From NCBI RefSeq assembly GCF_030272615.1, contig NC_081406.1, positions 235,579,922-235,643,921 on the forward strand: DNA of 64,000 nt, written 5' to 3'. The notes beneath the pieces are model-generated. The model ran no database searches. It was not told the DNA's origin and worked only from the letters and a program-made list of their open reading frames with translations. The stretch's first letter is position 1. Every line of letters starts with the position of its first letter. The position numbers were made by a program, and so were the translations under genes. Positions 10,285-21,900 of the stretch are shown here, piece after piece. The stretch is from Cryptomeria japonica. Its lineage: Eukaryota; Streptophyta; Pinopsida; Cupressales; Cupressaceae.

Positions 10285-13048
10285 GGAGGGATGGATACCC
10301 CTAACTTGTCTCTCAAATAGAAAAGTGTATTTGCAGGTAAAGGCTTAGTGAAAATATCAGCAATTTGTTACTTTGTAGACACATACTCTAGCTTCACTTC
10401 CTCTTCACTAACTTTTTTCTCTCAAGAAATTATATTTGATTAATACATGTTTAGTTTTTGAATGTTGTACCAGGTTATTCGACATATTAATAGCACTAGA
10501 ATTATCACAATAAATGACAGTAGGCTCATCATAGATAACTCTGATGTCCTTGAACATTTGTTTCATCCAGACTACCTGAGTGTAGTTACTAGCAACAGTA
10601 ATGTACTCAACTTTAGTAGTAGATAGGGAAACTAAATCTTGTTTGTTACTAGCCCATGAAACCAATTTTTTACCCAAAAAGAATGCACCACCAGAGGTAC
10701 TCTTTCGGTCATCAACATCACCATCCCAGTCAACATTAGTGTAAGCACATAACATTAAATCATCATTTCTCAAATTCCATGAACCATAATCCATAGTCAC
10801 TTTCAAGTATCTAAATATCCTTGTTACAATAGTGACATGACTCTCTTTTGGATCAACTTGATATTTAGCAGCCATGCACATTGCATGCATAATGTCCAGT
10901 TTATTCTGAGTCAAGTATAGCACTCCACCAATCATAGATTTGTACAAGGTCTGATTAGCTTTCGAAGATTCATCATTTTTAGACAATTTGCAGCCAGTCA
11001 CCATAGGAGTTCCAACTAGTTTAGAATCTTCTAACCCAAACTTCTTCAGTAATTCCCTCACATATTTAGCTTCAGATATAAAAATATCTTTTTCATTCTA
11101 TGAAATTTGTAAACGTAAGAAAAATTATATCTCTCCTATCATAGACATCTCAAATTATTTATGCATATCATCGACAAACTACATACTCAAGTTATCAGTC
11201 TCAATCTTGAAATATATATTACTATCAACAATACCTTTATTAAATCCTAATTTCAACAAGTACTTATCCAATCTATCATACCAGGATCTAGGGGCTTGTT
11301 TAAATCCATAATGAGATTTCTTCAGTTTGCATGTCATGTCTCCATCACCTGATAATGAAAATCCACCAAGTTGCTCAATATAGACTTCTTCCTCAAGATC
11401 ACCATTCAGAAAAGATGACTTGACATCCATCAGATATACCTTGAAATCCTTATACGAAGCATATGCAAGAAATAGTCTAATAGCTTCAAGTCTAAATCCT
11501 AGAGCAAAAGTCCCCTCATAATCAATCCCTTCTTTCTGTGAATATCATTTGCATACCAATCTTTCTTTATTTTTGACTTCACCGGTTTGATTCAATTTGT
11601 TCTTGAATACCCATCTAGTACCAATGGCATTCTTGTCTTTAGGTCTAGGCACAAGTTCCCATGTGTTATTATTTTCAATTTGATTCAATTCTTCTTCCAT
11701 AGCTCTTATCCAATTGTCATCTTTGCAAGCTTCAGCAACATCTTTAGGTTCAATAAATTAGAAATCAAACATACCTCTTCAACAACTAGCCTTCTTCTAG
11801 TCATCACACCTTTATTTTTATCACCAATAATATGATTTTTAGAGTGATTCAGTCTTACATACCTCAGAGTCTTCTGATTATTCTGACTTTCAAGTTCCTA
11901 TACCTTTCCATCGACAACAACAATATCTAGGTTAGTTGTCTCTACTGAATCATTGTACTTCAATTCTTCAATCTGAATAGGTGTTAGAACAACATGCAGA
12001 CCATCATCATATCTACATGCTTTGATTTCTTTTCCATAGTTCTCATGAACTTTCACATTTGCACTTTCCACTATCTTTCTCAGTAGCTTATTGTAGCACC
12101 AATAGGATTTTCTCTGTTGAATATCCCAAGAAAATTCATTCATCACTTTTTGCATCAAACTTTCCTATATCCTCATCTCTCTTAATATAACACTTTCTTC
12201 CAAAAATTTTGAAATATTTCACAATAGGAACATGACCAAACCATAGCTTATAAGGAGTCTTGTTGGTATCACCTTTTATATACAATCGGTTGAATGTGTT
12301 AATATTAGTTTTAACAACTTCTCTCTAATAGATCCTTGAAACATTCCCTTCAATCAACATAGTCCTTGCAGCATCCAAGATAGTTTTGTTCTTCCTTTCA
12401 ACAAATCCATTCTGATGTGGGGTTTTAGGAGCAGATAATTATCTTCTAATCCCATGCTTCTCACAGAATGAATCAAACTCACCAGAACAAAACTATCCTC
12501 CTCTGTCCAATCTCAGACATTTCACCTTCAATCTTGTCTTAATCTCAACTTTTGCTTTGAATATCTTGAATTTTTCCAATGCTTCTGATTTTTCCTTCAA
12601 AAAGACAACCCCTTGCTTTGGATATCTTGAATTTGTCCAATGCTTCTGATTTTTCCTTCAAAAAGACAACCCGTATCATTTTGGAATAATCATCAATTAG
12701 TAACATAAAATATCTATAACCCTACACACTTCTAATATTTGTAGGTCCACATAGGTTAGTATGAACAAGATCTAGAAATCCATTAGATGCATATTGTTTA
12801 CTCTTGAAAGAAATTCTTGTTTTCTTACCCATTTGACATTCCTTATATATCAAATTAGTAGGCTTAACAATTTTAGGCAGATCTCTAACAACTTGAGCAG
12901 AACTCATCTTAATCATTGAGTCAAAACTAACATGACACATTCTCCTATGTCATAACCAACTTTCATTAATTTGAGCAATCAAGCAACTTTCCTGACCAAC
13001 ATTCAAATGAAAGATATCACCCTCATTCTTAGTTACAGATGCAATCTT
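10285..13048 (-). pseudogene. Copia B pol, second part (pre-integrase, integrase, RT, RNase H)
   Basis: Minus-strand pol continuing the frame cut at 32566. In order: GAG-pre-integrase (FHLNVGQESC, then HRRMCHVSFD near 12900), integrase with a DDYSKM segment, RT with MDVKSSFLNG (11430), YGFKQAPRSWY and FVDDM (near 11180, RT Asp pair kept, stop just before it), then RNase H with KSTSGGAFFLG, YCDNSSAINMS and a C-terminal QIADIFTKPLP. The products would integrate and copy the element. Broken frames include one caused by a 61-base tandem duplication at 12552-12673 in integrase. The 654-base frame 10408-11061 covers the end of RT and most of RNase H. Not functional as it stands. Confidence 0.88.
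12552..12673. repeat. 61-base tandem duplication in B integrase
   Basis: Two adjacent copies (12552-12612 and 12613-12673) of a unit beginning TTGCTTTG and ending AAAGACAACCC, differing at a few positions. The unit is not a multiple of three, so it shifts the integrase frame. Confidence 0.9.
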
Positions 13049-14108
13049 TGTTAGGTCCCAGAGACAACTGAGAAGGGGGGGTGGGGGGGTGAATGAGTTG
13101 TCTATTAATTTAAAACCAAATACAACTTAACCAAACTTAATGCGTAATACCGGTAAACCAAACTTTATGCTGATAAACAATTCTGATAGTTAATTGTAAT
13201 GCCGGTAAAGTTTAATGCATGAAACAAAAAGACAAATAACATTCACAACACATAACATAGATATTTGTACATGGAAACCTTGTAAGGGGAAAAACCATGG
13301 TAGGAAATCTTACCCACAATCAAATTATACTACTACAGATAGTATGTGTGTACAATATGGAGTCTACACATACAGAAAGGCCAACTACCTAGAGCTCACT
13401 ACTCAATCACAAAATGGGAGTCACACTGACTATAATTGGATGGTTAAATCCAATGATAATGTATTGCTCAAAATAACATCTTCATATGTTGGATTTAGTA
13501 ATGGTTAAGCTTTGATTTGCCTTCTTCAAAACCTCCTTGAATCTTGAATGATGTCTACGTGTATAGCTTTGCTTATATTCGCATATACCTTATTATATTC
13601 CTCTTCCACACTCACACTAATCTCACAAATGAGATCTTACATATATACCAAAACCTAAGACCATATGTGTAGGTTGACTCACTAAAGATATTATAATAAA
13701 ATCAATTACAAATGAATCAATATGCGATGCATCATGTTGGCTCAATGCATTTACAATAATAACAAATCATCTTCATATCGTGTCGTGCTGATCTGGAATA
13801 GATAATGCTTGTCGGTCCATAACCTAGACCTATTTGTTGGTAACAACAAATATGCAAACCCGATTAGATCAATGACCAAATCACCAAAACAAAGTGTCCA
13901 GACAATGTCTTCGACATAACCAAGTAATATTCAAGTCACCCTTAGTGCCGATGAACAATATAACTTGTTGGTGAACCAGATACCAGTGGTTGTGCATAAG
14001 TCACTGAACATGCCGGTGAACATAAATAAGAATCTCCAAGTGCTGATAAGTGTTGACAAGTGTTAACATCAATGACAAAACCAGTGCAACACATCCATAA
14101 TACCAACA
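13049..14108 (-). repeat. Copia A 3' LTR
   Basis: 1060 bases, plus view TGTTAGGTCC...ATACCAACA, matching 31512-32565 throughout with scattered substitutions. The G-rich tract (two G7 runs split by T) is at about 13074-13090. The PPT abuts its right edge. It supplies the 3' processing end of the element RNA. Confidence 0.9.
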
Positions 14109-14123
14109 ATCTCCCCCTTTGGC
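14109..14123 (-). other. Polypurine tract of copia A
   Basis: Minus-strand GCCAAAGGGGGAGAT lies immediately before the 3' LTR start TGTTGGTATTATGG. Similar purine blocks recur at about 14303-14315 and 14393-14400 in the 3' untranslated part. Confidence 0.88.
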
Positions 14124-14479
14124 ATTGATGGCAACACAAGATGCAAAAACCATCTAAGTGCCAAAACAGAAATGCCAAAAACCAAAAACCAACAATCTCC
14201 CAAAGAGATCATTAACTTGAGATCAAAATACAGGTACAAATAGTAACAATCTCTCCCTCAAAGAATGTCTCCCTAAAAGATAATGTGTTTTTCCATAGAT
14301 ATCTCTCCCCCTTTGACATCAAATGCCAAAGAAATACAAAAACCAGATTCAAACATTTATTACAAAATACCAACTTATCAATTTATCCAACAACTCCCCC
14401 TGAGAAGTATCTCTCCTCATCAAAGCCAGAAAAAAGATTTCTCTATTAATTTTGTTGGTTTGATGACAATCATCAATTG

Positions 14480-14781
14480 TCTAAGTCTCTACCAGTGGGG
14501 GTATAACCCAGAGCTACTCTCTGAGATATTCAAAAGTTTCCTTAGGCAAACGCTTAGTAAAAATATTTGCAATCTGCTCTTTTGTATTCAGATAAACCAA
14601 TTTCACTTCTTTTGCTTCAACATTCTCTTTCAGAAAATTGAATTTGATAGAAACATGTTTTGTTTTTGAGCGAAATACCAGATTCTTATATATATATCAA
14701 TTACTGCCATATTATCACAGTAAATGGTTATAGGTTCTTTGCATTTTACCTTTATGTCCTTCAACATTTGCTTAATCCATA
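14480..14781 (-). pseudogene. Copia A RNase H, C-terminal part
   Basis: Minus-strand continuation of the A pol frame after the H insertion. It begins with an IKQMLKDIK segment, then YCDN (RNase H) near 14715, a segment that matches the end of copia RNase H with one or more frame slips, and a terminal KEQIANIFTKRLP-like stretch near 14550. With 28252 and upstream it forms the RNase H domain; chromovirus H sits between a Leu-Trp pair and Ile. Region 14124-14479 to its left is the 3' untranslated part with repeated purine tracts. Confidence 0.82.
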
Positions 14782-15553
14782 TGTCATGACCAACTTTTGG
14801 GCACAAACGGAAATTTTTTTTTTTTTAAAAATACTTAACTAATTAACGACTTACTTAATTGAAATATTGCAACTTTGGTTTGGTCTTAACTACATTTGTG
14901 TAAATCAGGTAATTAAATTTCAATTTAGTGATAAGGATAACTAAGTCATCTATGAGCTGAAATTTCTCCCAAAGGGGTTATCACTAAGCTCCAATAATTA
15001 AAATCTCAAGTATAACGATTTATCCCAAATTTAAATGATCTAAAGTTTACCTTATCTTTCTTAACCTCCTAGGTTCTAAATTTAATTGACCTAGTTATTA
15101 AAACACCTTATCAAAATGAAAACCCCATGAATTAAAAATACTTTATAATTTTATACTTAAATGGCCCTCTTGGCCCTACAGATAATATTGCTTATACATT
15201 TGTTTTGAGTCTAATCCACCAAGTATTAAAATCTTTTTATATAATTCTTCTACACTTGCCCAATATTTTAAAAAAAATATACAAAACTTAATTTTGCATC
15301 TAACAAATTTATTTACAAATAAGTACTAAAATTAATCCACTATTATATATGTATATATATATATATCTATATATATATGTATATACACATATATTTAATC
15401 ACTTATATATTTTATCTAAGAATGTATTTCTAAAAAGGAGTGGGGCTTTAAATATTATTATATTAAGTTACCCTTTTTTTTAAAATACCCACCCCATTAT
15501 CTATCTCCCTCTCATTTTTTTTTTAAAACAACACCAAGAAACTAAATGTCTTT

Positions 15554-15580
15554 GCCCTAACCCGAGATTAGGGTTAGGGC
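15554..15580. repeat. Perfect 10-base inverted repeat with telomere-like arms (left LTR)
   Basis: GCCCTAACCC at 15554-15563, loop GAGATTA, then GGGTTAGGGC at 15571-15580. The arms contain CCCTAA/TTAGGG units. The same hairpin is kept in the right LTR. Confidence 0.9.
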
Positions 15581-15629
15581 ATGTGTGTAAAACCCCCATT
15601 CTTATCCCTATTTTTTTTTTTGTGTGTGT

Positions 15630-15935
15630 GTGTGCAGGGTCGGCGGCCACGGGAGGGGCGCGCAGGGCTGAACCCGAGCCAACTCTCGCTTTATTTTCTT
15701 GCGCTGTTTGAGTTCGATGGGCGGAGGAAGGGCCGAGCGGGGAAGGGAGTTTGTGTTGAAGCCACGGCATGGGAGTGGGAGACAGGCGGAGCGGGGGGGA
15801 GAGCTGGCAGCGCGGGGCACCGCCGGCTGTGGATGGCGCCGCCCGCAGGCTGTGGACGTCGCCGCCCGCAGTCTGCGGGTGCCGCAGGCTGCGGCCGCCG
15901 CCGCCCAGGTGCTGCGGCCCCCTGCGAACATAGCA
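15630..15935. other. GC-rich, CpG-rich block in left H LTR
   Basis: A sharp GC-rich island of about 300 bases inside an AT-rich LTR, built of GCCGCC, GCAGGCTG and CTGCGG-type short repeats. It matches 24798-25109. It could be a promoter-proximal or structured leader part of the LTR; that role is inference. Confidence 0.7.
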
Positions 15936-16054
15936 TAGTTTTCTTTTTTTTTTTTTTTATTAAACATTTTTTGTTTATTTCATTTTTAAACAAAGTTTAA
16001 ACATTCAAAAAAAAAATTTATAATATGTTTCTTTTTCTATTAACATTTATAAAA

Positions 16055-16098
<44 letters not shown>

Positions 16099-16168
16099 GT
16101 ATATATATCTTGGTAAAATAAAATACATATAGTTTCCTATTTGGAAACTGGCAGATTCCTCATAAAAG

Positions 16169-16220
<52 letters not shown>

Positions 16221-18981
16221 AAAACTAGCATAATAACAGTCCTCTCTTTTTTTTTCTTTCTATTATCAGAGCTATAAATATTCTTTTTTTTGTATAACAG
16301 ATTACCAAAATGACATTTGAGGAGCTAAAAATATTTATATATGTCTCTTTTTGCTACCCTTTACTTTTTTTATATATAATCCCATATAGGCTTTCCTTTT
16401 TAGTTTAATATTATTTTGTAAATCATCAAATGCATTTAAAGGGATTTCCTAATCTATATTCCTTTTTTCTTTGTAACAAAATGATAATATTAAATGCTAA
16501 ATGTTCTTTTCTTTTTTTTGCAAAGAATAGACTATTATAACAAATTTCATTTCTGCAAAAACCAGGAAAATAAATGACTGTTTTTACTTAAATTTACAGC
16601 AGCATAGTTTTATAAGGAACATGTAGCAATAAATCCCATTTACTTGCAGAATACATAATAATGCATTTACTTCTCTTTCTTTTTTTGAAAAACATGAAAA
16701 TTTACATACAATATAATGCAATGCTCCTTTCATTTGCAAACTAACTAGAGTAGGAAAGACATTATGTATTTCATTAGCAAAGTAGATACAAAATAAACAT
16801 GAATACAAATGGGTTTGAAAACCCAACAATGTTCTTCTTTCCATAGTAACTTGAATGTAATACAACACTTTCTTTTCTTGAAAGTAAATACTACAAATGC
16901 TCACATTTCTTCTTTTATACAAACTACAATATTTAATCTATCTCCTTTTTTTAAAAAAAAAAAAAACACTTTTCTGCAACACAAGCAGCAACATAGTCTT
17001 TTAATCCTTCTTTTCCCATCCCATGCAACCTGCAATAAAAACACATATTTGACCATGGAGAGCTCACCTCCCAGCCTAGGCTTACTAGAAGCCACCCCCG
17101 AGCTTGGAGAACCAAGCACTAAATGGGTTACAAACAAGCAAACTCCACAACAAACATAGGAAGACAATTAACATTCAAATTTCCCTTCCCAAGCTACACT
17201 TTCACCACATTCATGGTGACTCTTCCATGGGTGGAAGTGGACCAAGTACCAATGGGGAGATTGCAAGCCAAATACAACACAAGCCACCTCATGGCAATAC
17301 AAATGCAACAAAATACTTCCACAATCCTTATGCCCCCCAAAAGGCTCAAGGCCATACTTACTCCCCATATGACCCCCAAATGCATACACAAGGCTATGCA
17401 ATAAGGGTCACAAGGACACCCTTGAGATCACTCTCCATAAGGAGAGCCTCTCACCCAAGGCTGTCATACTCCTTCCACCCCAAGATCTTCCTACCCTCCC
17501 AAGAGTAGGAGATCTTGGACACTCCCAAAAACAACAAGAACACAAAACAAAACACATAGAAATGAACTACACATTCTTTACTTCAACAAAAACTTCATAA
17601 AACACTTTCTTTACAAGCAACTCTTTTCTTCTACAAAACAACATAAACTAACTCATACAACATAAACAAGAGGAGATAAGAAGAAACCAACCTTATCCTG
17701 CCAATAGGTATGCTAAAATTAGTTGGGGATCAGCTGCCCAATTCCACACAAACTTTTCTCCAAATTCCTCCAAAAATTCTATTCTCCTACTAATTTTTCA
17801 AATCAAAGCATAATCTCCAAAAATGGAGAGTGGGTGATTACTCACTAAGTCTCCAATTCTTGCCTAAGAAGGCCTCTCACACACTTCCCCACCCCTTGGG
17901 TGAGGTGAGGGAAGATGGGGAAGAGAGTTTGACATCAAAAGGGAAGGTTGTCTATCCTAGGAGGAACTTTCTAAGTTGAATTTTCGTTCACCTTGGAAAC
18001 ACCACTTTTTGAAGTGACTAAATAGTCACATGGGAGAAGCCACATGTTGCAAAATACCCCTAACCCATAGGTATACCCTTTGGCCCTTTGGAAAAGCCTT
18101 AAAACTGACCCTAGGAGTCCTTTAAACCCTTTGGAAACCCAACTGAAGTTTACCTACGGGTCAAACTTGAGTTGACCACTCCCAAGACTCCCTACCCAAG
18201 GCAAATTTGGGACCACACTCATGTTTTTGAATGGCTTTGGTAGAAACAAAACTCCCTCCAAGAGACAAGTCAAAATCAATGACACTAATCAGCACATGTG
18301 TCAAGTGACACAATAAAAATACACTATAAAAATCAAACATGGAATTTGTCTCTTGTAGGATTACACATATACATATAAATTAATTTTAACACTCAAGTAG
18401 TATACACTTCACAAATAAAATACATTACAATGGGCTGTTGTCTCTCCAAATAGACAACTCCCGGCTTAACAAACGTACATTGGTCTAGGCTTGGTTCTCC
18501 ATATAAATTCCATGGTCACATGGATAATTTTCCTGCGCACCTCAATTAACACATTAGTAATTTCAAATAATCACATTTATACATAATCAAATACATGGAT
18601 TTCATTGCACATCAAACACTCATACATTTGGCAACAATAATTCAATATCTCATTTGTTTCAAATTCAATTTCACATAAGCAATTAACATAATTTCCCAAA
18701 ATTGAAGCATTCATAAATAAGCATCATTTTTCTATCATCAAAATGAAGTCCTGCAAATTTCCAATAATGACATTCACCATCACAATGTAACTCTATTCTA
18801 GTAACATATCTAAAGTTTCATAATCATCATGCATGAAATAAAGCATCAACATATGTCAGTGTGATCCAAATCATGGAATCATATAAGTTCTAAGTCCATA
18901 AAGCATAAAATAAAGCATCCATAATAGTCTCTATATGCAAATAACTGAAAATGTCAAATTGAATCGGGGTAGGGCCTCACA

Positions 18982-18993
18982 CCCTCCCCCTCT
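18982..18993 (-). other. Polypurine tract of H, overlapping the gag-pol stop
   Basis: Minus-strand AGAGGGGGAGGG directly before the LTR start TGTGAGG. The gag-pol stop codon TAG (18992-18994) shares its last two bases with the tract, so there is no 3' untranslated spacer. Confidence 0.9.
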
Positions 18994-21900
18994 AGGCATG
19001 AACTTCCTCCTGGAGTTCATCAAAAAGGTGGGGGTACTGTGATCTCATAAGTGCTGCATCCTCCCATGAGGCTGTGACCTCATCATAGCAATCCCACTGG
19101 ACCCTAACTTGGTCCAGCTCTCGACCTCGAAGGCCCAGCGTCCGGCGTGCCAAAATACGAATGGGCTCCAAAGCTAGCTGCCCGTCCGACTCCACCTACA
19201 AGGCATCCCAATCTAGAATATGAGACTCATCATAGATATACTTCCTCAAAACTGAAACATGAAACACATCGTGGATGCGTGACAGGCTAGGTGGCAATGC
19301 TAGATGGTAGGCAACTGGCCCTATCCTCTCAAGGATCTCAAATGGTCCTACAAATCAGGGTGCGAGCTTAGAACCCTTTCCATATCGGATTGGACTCTTA
19401 TGCGGTCGCACTCTCAAGAAAACTCTGTCTCCAACCAAGTAGCTATGATCTATCCTCTTCGTATCTGCATATTTCTTCTATCTATCCTATGCCTCTCTAA
19501 GATGCTGCCTAATCAAATCCACCTGCTACTCCATATCCCGAACTATCTCTGGACCAATAGCAACTCTGTCCTCTATGCGGTCCCAACTCAATGGTGTCCT
19601 ACAAGGCCTGCCATATAATGCCTGATAGGGTGGCATTCCCAAGGACGTGTGATGCCCATTGTTATAGGCAAACTCCACTAAGGGAAGATACTCTTCCCAT
19701 CTGGTCTGGTGATCCATGACATACATGCGAAGCATATCCTCTAACACCTGATTAACTCTCTCTGTCTGGCCATCCGTCTCCGGATGATAGGCTGTACTGA
19801 AATTGAGCTTGGTACCCATAGTTGCCTGTAATGCCTTCCAAAAAGAAGAAGTGAAGAGGGAATCCCTGTCGGAAATGATCTTACGTGGAACACCATGAAG
19901 TTTGACAATGTCTCACAAAAACACCTGTGCTACTGCTGGTGCTGTGAAGGTGGTACGAACTGGTGAAAAGTGAGCCACTTTGGTCAACTTGTCAACCGTC
20001 ACCAAGATGGCATCATGGCGGCGAGATGACATAGGGAGACCAATGATAAAGTCCATGGATATAGTATCCCACTTCCACTCTGGTATAGCATGAGATTGGA
20101 GCAACCCACCTGGATGGCGGTGCTCCGCCTTGACTCTCTAACACTCCAGGCATCGGGCTACCAACTCGGCAATAAGTTGTCGCATTCCTGGCCAATGGTA
20201 TAGTTCTCTCAAGTCTACATGCAACTTCTTGACTCCGAGATGCACTGCATAAGGAGCTCTATGAGCCTCTGTGATAATGAACTCCCGCAATCCCCCGGAA
20301 GAAGGTACATAGATGCGCCCTCTATGGCGTAATAAACCATTGGACTCTAAGGAATAATCCCCATATTTCCCTTCTAAAGTTTCCTGAGATCGTATAGCCT
20401 GGCAAACCTCTAAATACCATCTGTCCTCTGGCAATTGCTGCATGATCCGATCTCTCAAATCCGTGCTCATAGACATGGTGTATACCTCATGACGTCTCCT
20501 ACTCAAAGCATCTGCAACTACATTTTCTTTCCCTTTGATGTAGTGAACGTCAAAATCATACTCACACAAGAATTCCATCCATCTCCTCTGACGTGCATTA
20601 AGATTCGGCTGAGTAAATATGTACTGAAGGCTCTGATGGTCTGAGTGCAACTCAAAATGATGACCCAAAAGGAAATGTCTCCATCTCACAAGTGCATGCA
20701 CTACGGCTACAAGCTCAAGGTCATGAGTAGGGTAATTAAGCTCGTGAGTCTTGAGTTTCCTAGACTCGAAAGCTATAGCTCTGCCATTCTGCATAAGTAC
20801 TACTCCCAAACCCTCTAGGGAAGCATCTGTGCAAACCATGAAATCAGCTGAAGGATCTGGTACTACAAGGATAGGTGCGGTAGTAAGTGCCTTTTTAAGT
20901 TCCTGAAAGGCCTTCTCGCACTTCTTTGTCCACTCAAACTTCTTCCCTTTGTGCTGAAGAGAAGTGATAGGATGAGCAACTCTAGAGAATCCCTCAACAA
21001 AACGTCGGTAATAACCTGCTAAGCCCATGAAGCTTCTGACCTCTGTCACACTGGTAGGTGCTGGCCAATCCATAATGGCTCTGATCTTTGATGGGTCTAC
21101 TGAGATCCCATCACCGGATATAACATGACCAAGGTACTTGACCTCTGTTCTAAAGAAAGCACACTTCAACAAACTGCCATACAACTGATTTTCCCTCAAA
21201 CACTGCAAAGCCTGTCTCAAGTGCTCCTCATGTTCCTCCTCATTCCGTGAATATATCAATATGTCGTCGAGAAACACAATCACAAAATGGTCGAGGAATG
21301 TATGGAATACTCCATTCATGAGACTCATAAAAACTGCTGGGGCATTCGTAAGACTGAATGGGACCACGGTGAACTCATAGTGGCCATATCTAGTGCGAAA
21401 TGCGGTCTTGTGGATATCACTATCCACTATCCTCAACTGATGGTACCCTGACTTTAGATCAATCTTGGAAAATACTTTGGCACCCTGAAGTTGGTCAAAT
21501 AAATCGTCAATCCTGGGCAATGGATATCGGTTCTTGATAGTTACTTTGTTCAACTGACAGTAATCCATACATAATCGGAGAGATCCATCCTTCTTCTTCA
21601 CGAAGATGACTGGTGCACCCCAAGGGGATACACTAGGGCGAATGTGGCCCTTCTCTAGGAGTTCCTCAAGCTGTAACTTGAGCTCATTAAGCTCATTTGT
21701 GGTCATTCTATATGGTGCTCTTGAAATTGGTTCGGCTCTTGGAACAAGGTCTATATGAAAATCAATCTCTCTACGGGGCGGCATACCAGGTAACTCTGAA
21801 GGAAATACATCTGAGAATTCCTTAAGGATGGGATGGTCGTCAATGGATGGTTCCTTTTCCTCTTCTTCTTCTCTATCACTAATGGTGATGGAAAATAACT

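Larger units (their letters stand above)
14782..18981 (-). repeat. Chromovirus H 3' LTR (4200 bases)
   Basis: Plus view TGTCATGACC...GGGCCTCACA. It contains the TA/TATA microsatellites near 15343-15396, 16058-16092 and 16167-16214, the telomere-like inverted repeat at 15554-15580 and a GC-rich block at about 15630-15935. It is 110 bases shorter than the right copy, mainly because of a 65-base deletion near 17905, a 16-base gap in the GC block and shorter AT repeats. Open frames inside it are present in both copies only because the copies are near identical. Confidence 0.94.

Noticed and set aside
15554-15580. Interstitial telomere array
   Set aside because: Only one or two TTAGGG-like units occur per arm, in an inverted layout inside an LTR.
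15581-16000. Overlapping open frames on both strands in the GC-rich block (also 24660-25181)
   Set aside because: GC-rich sequence has few stops by composition. The frames are low-complexity Ala/Arg/Gly, differ between the LTR copies by frame-changing gaps, and show no domain.
16050-16220. CRISPR-like or satellite array in the AT repeats
   Set aside because: Pure dinucleotide microsatellites with no spacers; the host is a plant nuclear genome.
17104-17508. 134-codon plus-strand open frame in the H LTR, repeated at 26304-26708
   Set aside because: It is antisense to the element. Its presence in both places follows from LTR identity, and no family motif is visible.
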